NCBI GenBank assembly: GCA_963854835.1
Contig: OY978526.1
Span: forward strand, 36,742,501-36,806,500
Direction: 5' to 3'
DNA: 64,000 nucleotides
From: Megamerina dolium
Taxonomy: Eukaryota; Arthropoda; Insecta; Diptera; Megamerinidae
In this document: positions 13,725 to 64,000 of the stretch, piece after piece
Layout of the letters: every line of letters starts with the position of its first letter
Numbering within the stretch: position 1 is the first letter of the stretch
Made by a program: the position numbers and the translations under genes
Notes under the pieces: model-generated
The model's database searches: none
Told to the model about the DNA's origin: nothing
The model's input: only the letters and a program-made list of their open reading frames with translations

Positions 13725-13882
13725 TTTTGTTTTCATTTTCGTTTAAACGCTTTTCAAAGGAAACACAAGCGATGAAAGAACAAATCAAATCAACACAAAA
13801 AAAAAACTCAATAAAGAAACAAACAAACAAATTAAATTGCATACGAAAATTACATAAAAAGTTTTAGAAACAAAAAAAAAAA

Positions 13883-13883
<1 letters not shown>

Positions 13884-13963
<80 letters not shown>
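13884..13963. repeat. (AT)n microsatellite
   Basis: About 80 bp of nearly pure AT dinucleotide with one C interruption, 160 bp downstream of the abd-A stop codon. Confidence 0.95.
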
Positions 13964-13968
<5 letters not shown>

Positions 13969-14122
13969 TATAATAAGAATATTAAAGAAGAATATTTCAA
14001 ATATTCCATCTATTTTCTCCATCAATCATTTCTTCTGCTTTACTTTTTCCTTTTTCTTTTTGTGGTTTTTTTTTTTTTTTTTAATTAATTAATTTAATTT
14101 ATTTGCATTTATTGTTAGGAAT

Positions 14123-61175
<47,053 letters not shown>

Positions 61176-64000
61176 GGCACATAGCTTTTTCTTAATGTTA
61201 GTTTTGTATAAGTTTGAGGTTTTTAATTTCAATTTCGATCGTTATAATTTTCTAAAATGTTTGATTTTCTCTTTGTTGGCCTCTATTCTTTTTCTTTCTT
61301 TTTCTCGCTTGTCTTTCTCTTTTGAATGAATTGAATGAATGAAATTGAAATGAGTTCAAAATTGTTTATATGGCTAAAGAGATGAGATTTATGTACATTA
61401 ATTTGAAATTCGTAATTCGAAGCAAATTTTCTGTGTAAATATGTATATTTCAATGAGTGAATTTAAATTGAAAATTAACAATTAAAGAAAAAGAAAAGCA
61501 ATAAAAAAAGAAACGAAGCCAAATAAATAATTTAGAGATTAGTTGAATCAAAAAATAATTGAATTTTTAAACATTTTTCATTTTCCCCCAAATTAGTTAT
61601 CTACGGCGGTTATGGAATTGATATTCCAAGAAATGGATTCTAAAATTGAAAGGCGAAACCTTTTACACAATATCATTTTATATGTTGTAGAAGAAGATGT
61701 GAAAGGAAAATGTTGTCTTCCTTCAGTTAAGATTACAATCAATCTTTGAGCTATAAAACTTACTCCAAATTGAAGATGTAAAAATGTTGAATAATTTGCA
61801 ATTTTCGAAAGAATCTCTCCGAGTCCTTATTTGCGCACTGAATGAAGGTTCCAATAGATTTCTCAAAAAATTATTCAGCCTATGATATGAATGAATTTAA
61901 AGATGTCAAATACATATTGCAGACAATGCTAGAAAACAGAAAAATCTATATAACGTCATTTTCTTGAAAAGTTTACGAAATGCTTCTTTTATTATATATA
62001 TCTTTCTCTATATGCGAATTATGATGTAAGGATATGAAGTTCGATTAAGGGAGAATTATATGGAGGATGTTTTAAATCATAACTTGTTAAAATTTCGTTT
62101 CGAAAGTATATTAAATTTGCTAAAAGTACATCAATTTTCAATCAACTGGCTTCATTATTGACTTAGACATAATAATGTAATGCTATATGTAAAGATAATG
62201 TATGTCTGATCCCATCGAATTTTTACACTATAAAGCAAATATAGCCGATTTGATAAGATTGGATAAGTCATTGGGCTCCTATAAATACGTCCTTCTGCTA
62301 TGCACCGCAGGTTCGGATTAATTTTAAACATATTATATTTGTGTTCATGACACCCGTCATCTTAATTTTATTACAAATTAAACTTTTTGTTGTACACATG
62401 ACAAATTCAGACAGATACTGAAAATAGCAAAAAAATCACACATCTGGATTTCGAGAAAATCTAAGAGTTCCGTTCAAATTTTTTGACGAAATTCTAAAGA
62501 TAAGTTGGATTATAATTCTGGAATGCTACAGAACTCGAAAGATTATATCTAGAAGCAAGTTAGCATTGATTTCGAATACCGCCGGCAGAACTATAGAAAT
62601 CATGTGCCGATAAAGTCAGGATTTAAATGCAAGCTTCTGGTTATCAAGTTAGGATTATTATTGAATAGACAAAATTTTATTAAAATACTGCTAATTTAAT
62701 TCATTGTGAATGAAATAGAGAAAATTAATTATTAAAGAAAGAATATGTTTTTAATGTGCACAAGTGAATCTCGCTAAGTACTAAATCTAAAACATTAGCA
62801 TTAGCAGATATTTTGCAGAAATCTATTTTTTTAATATTTGTTTGTAAGACTAATCAATATTTACGAAATATTGGCATGATTTTGGCGTAATAGCGTGTCT
62901 CAAGTTTGGCCCTGTGATCTCTCATTTCATCTCGAACTATTACACTTATTTATAATATTCTGTATTATGACTTATTTATAATATTCTGTAGCTCTGGCGA
63001 ATCTTCCTTCGAATACGATTTTCTGTGAAGCCGGACTAGACTGCACAATGATGAAGTTCTCTCAAGTTCTCTCAAGTTCAACAATTTAATCTGTTTATTA
63101 TTAAATTACTATTAAACGTTTGTATATTTTCCCCATGAAAGAGGCCATAAATAAATAATACCATACGTCTAATCTACTACATTACGGAATTATATGGCCT
63201 TTGTACTAACTATGAGCAATGATTTCAAGCCCTTAAGCATGATAGGGACGACAAATAAATATACTAGAAAACCAACAAATTGCATTATGGACCTATATAC
63301 TTATGCCTCTGTACAAATGTGGAGCTATGATTTGAAGCCCTTAAACGACGGGGAAAGGTATAGGGTTCGTGTTGCAATCACACCACGATTCAAAGAGCCA
63401 ACCAAGCTTCCTCGGTCGAAGAAATATTTCATCAACACATTATGTGGCTCGAATATCTCAGTGGAATTTTCAAACCGAGTAAAGAGGGAGTGGGAAGAAA
63501 ATGTTTAAAGGTTTATTCTTTTTTTTTTTTGGAAATTTAAAATTACAAAACGCTCAAAACATATATTGCACAATATCGATGTATATTTGAAAGCAAATTA
63601 AAAGGGAAAATTAACAAATTAAATTGTTTTTTAAGTCAAAATTATGTTTTTAAAGCTTTTTTTTGTTGCATTTGTATGTATGTGTACCTCCACTGTATGT
63701 TTCTAACTTCCTCACTCGTTCTTTCGTCCTCTATCCCTTTCAAAATGAGTTATTTAATTGAAATTTCCCACAAAAGTTAAAACCAAAGAAAAGAATTCAT
63801 TGAAAAAGATAGAGTTTGATGAAGAAGAAGCAGAATAATTAAAAGAAAAACTGTATGATTTACCTTAATTAAAGTTTTCTTTAATTTTTTTTTTTTGCTT
63901 TTTCGTTCGAGATTATAAGTACTTTAAATAATGTTTTGAGATATTTTCAAAACCACGATTTCGTCTTAGGACAACAAACTGAATGCCTTATGCAAATTGG
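61176..64000 (-). other. abd-A 5' UTR, promoter and upstream DNA (unresolved)
   Basis: The transcription start cannot be located by eye. A pyrimidine-rich run on plus (61262-61323) gives purine/GAGA-like sequence on the mRNA strand. An AAG|GTAAAT donor-like site near 63863 would be needed only if a non-coding first exon exists. No second gene is recognised apart from the open frame listed next. Confidence 0.4.
63194..63508 (+). other. Open frame of unknown nature, 104 codons
   Basis: Reads MAFVLTMSNDFKPLSMIGTT up to SVEFSNRVKREWEENV. Its codon composition is less AT-driven than the neighbourhood. The stretch YRVRVAITPRF...FSNRVKREW faintly resembles the linker after the endonuclease domain of some LINEs, but no diagnostic motif is present. 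Probably a transposon remnant or chance frame; expression is unknown. Confidence 0.25.

Larger units (their letters stand above)
8100..14122 (-). other. abd-A: Probable long 3' UTR of abd-A
   Basis: Directly follows the abd-A stop. It is very AT-rich, almost devoid of open frames and rich in A/T runs, TATG and TTG repeats. At least eight matches to the miR-iab-8-5p seed target lie between 8144 and 13724 in the mRNA orientation, suggesting this stretch is transcribed with abd-A. Long neural 3' UTRs are known for Drosophila Hox genes. AATAAA signals in the minus direction are frequent (for example complements at 7928-7933 and 7937-7942), so the true end cannot be fixed; 8100 is only where the seed cluster stops. 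An old LINE fragment (about 9.8-10.06 kb) lies inside it, so a shorter UTR ending above 11 kb is the main alternative. Confidence 0.55.

Noticed and set aside
62940..62995. Direct repeat TTATTTATAATATTCTGTA
   Set aside because: A simple tandem duplication of about 26 bp in AT-rich DNA, not informative.

Overview
The window holds one protein-coding host gene, the Hox gene abdominal-A (abd-A) of a cyclorrhaphan fly, on the minus strand. Five coding exons can be placed to the base: 61175-60217, 57352-57114, 46648-46601, 16910-16687 and 14479-14123. They join in frame into a 608-residue protein. It has the start MSKFVFDSMLPKYPQFQPF, the YPWM and TDWM motifs, a 60-residue Antp-class homeodomain, the UbdA peptide and a glutamine-rich tail. 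Long polyQ, polyH and polyA tracts, large introns (the longest 29.7 kb) and AT-rich DNA full of CAA/CAG, CA and AT microsatellites fit a higher dipteran with a larger genome than Drosophila melanogaster. A tephritid is plausible, but the sequence does not prove it.

Layout from left to right. 1-7 kb is DNA beyond the 3' end of abd-A, with two degraded Tc1/mariner copies and a broken LINE. About 8.1-14.1 kb is a probable very long abd-A 3' UTR. It carries at least eight matches to the seed of the Hox-cluster microRNA miR-iab-8-5p, plus an old LINE RNase H fragment. 14.1-16.9 kb has exon 5, intron 4 with an internally deleted mariner, and the homeobox exon. 16.9-46.6 kb is the giant intron 3, with two GC-richer candidate enhancer blocks near its 3' end. 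It also holds at least four mariner or LINE insertions, two copies of a tRNA-derived SINE, a dispersed unknown repeat and a 30-bp tandem repeat. 46.6-57.1 kb has the 48-nt microexon and intron 2, with a mariner relic, a 131-bp AT array, a transposase relic and a full SINE. 57.1-61.2 kb has exon 2, intron 1 with an inverted-repeat element, and exon 1. 61.2-64 kb is 5' UTR, promoter or upstream DNA that I could not resolve further.

The Hox gene and its likely microRNA control are the functional core. abd-A encodes a transcription factor that patterns abdominal segments with Extradenticle and Homothorax, using the YPWM and TDWM motifs. The iab-8/iab-4 microRNA locus, expected upstream outside this window, would repress abd-A through the 3' UTR sites. 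No second host gene, classical tRNA, rRNA or CRISPR array was found. The most interesting leads are the dense miR-iab-8 seed cluster in the 3' UTR, the frame-neutral microexon carrying TDWM, a tandem NAGNAG acceptor at exon 2, the exactly 30-bp periodic repeat at 33.38-33.51 kb, and the SINE and inverted-repeat families.
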